A stretch of 64,000 nt of DNA. Origin: Magnetovibrio sp. (GTDB taxonomy: Bacteria; Pseudomonadota; Alphaproteobacteria; Rhodospirillales; Magnetovibrionaceae). The stretch covers positions 1-64,000 of the forward strand of contig JANQJR010000033.1 of NCBI GenBank assembly GCA_028281525.1, in the 5' to 3' direction. Numbering within the stretch: the first letter of the stretch is position 1; the number at the start of each line of letters is the position of its first letter. Position numbers and translations under genes: made by a program. This document shows, in pieces, positions 63,601 to 64,000 of this stretch. The notes under the pieces are model-generated. The model searched no databases, was not told the DNA's origin, and saw nothing but the letters and a program-made list of their open reading frames with translations.

Positions 63601-63960
63601 GTTTCTTGCGTGACGCACTGTAGATCCCTCACATATACCACACTTTTAATGGTGTGATACTGTATATATACACAAGATATGCGGCGTTATTTTCGTTGCA
63701 CAAATGTTACACATTAGAAAAAACCGTTAGAGTGCTACTTGTGTACTACAATTGTCAGACATAATACCTGTATGGTGTGGCCCGTAATTATCAAACGATA
63801 AACCACGTTGTTTGTATGGTTATGTAAGAAGGCGCAGCCACAAGACAATAGACGTGCACGGCCAAAGCCGGACGTCCACATGCTGCAAAACGACGAACAC
63901 GATCAGCCGGTTGAACAAGGTTCACGGACCATCCGCCGGCACGAAGGGGGAAATAAACCT
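63601..63960. other. AT-rich regulatory-looking region
   Basis: About 360 bp much richer in AT than the rest. It has CACAC-N8-GTGTG (63639-63656), the palindrome TGTATATATACA (63661-63672) and a small CGGC-CAAA-GCCG hairpin near the start of the next gene. No sure promoter boxes and no gene. Confidence 0.5.
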
Positions 63961-64000
63961 ATGACGAAGACTTTTAAGCTGGCTCTCATGAGCAGCGTCA
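63961..64000 (+). CDS. Start of an exported protein (truncated by window end)
   Basis: The ATG has AAGGGGG 11 nt upstream. The 13 visible residues, MTKTFKLALMSSV, look like the start of a signal peptide. Nothing more can be said because the window ends. Confidence 0.6.
   Translation, partial: MTKTFKLALMSSV

Overview
The window looks like chromosomal DNA of a Rhodospirillales-type alphaproteobacterium. The evidence is a moderately high GC content, the argD-argF-hslO gene order, a SigF/NrsF-controlled MNIO (bufferin) locus like the one in Caulobacter, TAXI-type TRAP transport, a NasS/NasT-controlled nitrate assimilation cluster, and CCA-encoding tRNA genes. I cannot name the genus. There is no rRNA, CRISPR array, prophage or transposase gene.

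Layout. 0-9.4 kb: one very large exported protein (about 3,115 aa) made of four copies of a ~300-aa repeat, a long beta-rich stretch, a coiled coil, a ricin-type lectin region and a cysteine-paired tectonin-like propeller. 9.6-12.2 kb: a DCC-family thiol protein, a periplasmic glutathione peroxidase, an HtrA-type protease and a 60-aa protein. 12.3-24.8 kb: a complete nitrate assimilation locus on the minus strand, in transcription order nasT-nasS / nrtA-nrtB-nrt(ATPase fusion)-globin-nirB-nirD-nasA. Its control regions are legible: a sigma-54-like promoter in front of nasT and another in front of nrtA, each with a matching 17-bp NtrC-like site upstream, and between the nrtA promoter and gene a leader with two hexaloop ANTAR-type hairpins followed by an intrinsic terminator. 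The reading is that nitrogen limitation (NtrC/sigma-54) starts transcription and nitrate (NasS releasing NasT) allows read-through.

25.3-32.9 kb: a TAXI-TRAP transporter with a universal stress protein, two crotonases and an ADP-forming acyl-CoA synthetase, probably for uptake and CoA-dependent use of an unidentified organic acid; then tRNA-Gly(CCC). 33-42.8 kb: housekeeping and accessory genes (a radical SAM protein with extra C-terminal cysteines, apaG, folE, an SDR/TetR pair with a clear operator-promoter, trkH, a nickel/cobalt permease-like protein and several small or secreted unknowns). 42.9-46 kb: hslO-argF-argD. 46.4-52.7 kb: two response-regulator-like proteins (one with a pseudo-Hpt domain), a 263-bp MITE, an ABC-2 permease, recX, small proteins, an MscS channel and an ArsC-like protein. 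52.7-57.8 kb: a double hemerythrin, a radical SAM protein and two TPR proteins. 57.8-61.9 kb: nrsF-sigF diverging from bufA-bufB-bufC-doxX, with a SigF-type promoter before bufA. The window ends with tRNA-Arg(ACG), a coiled-coil lipoprotein and the first codons of another gene.

The most interesting points are the giant lectin/tectonin protein, the readable two-layer control of nitrate assimilation, the bufferin locus, an ATPase fusion whose first half lacks the switch histidine, and a set of TA-flanked elements that sit exactly on the stop codons of neighbouring genes.
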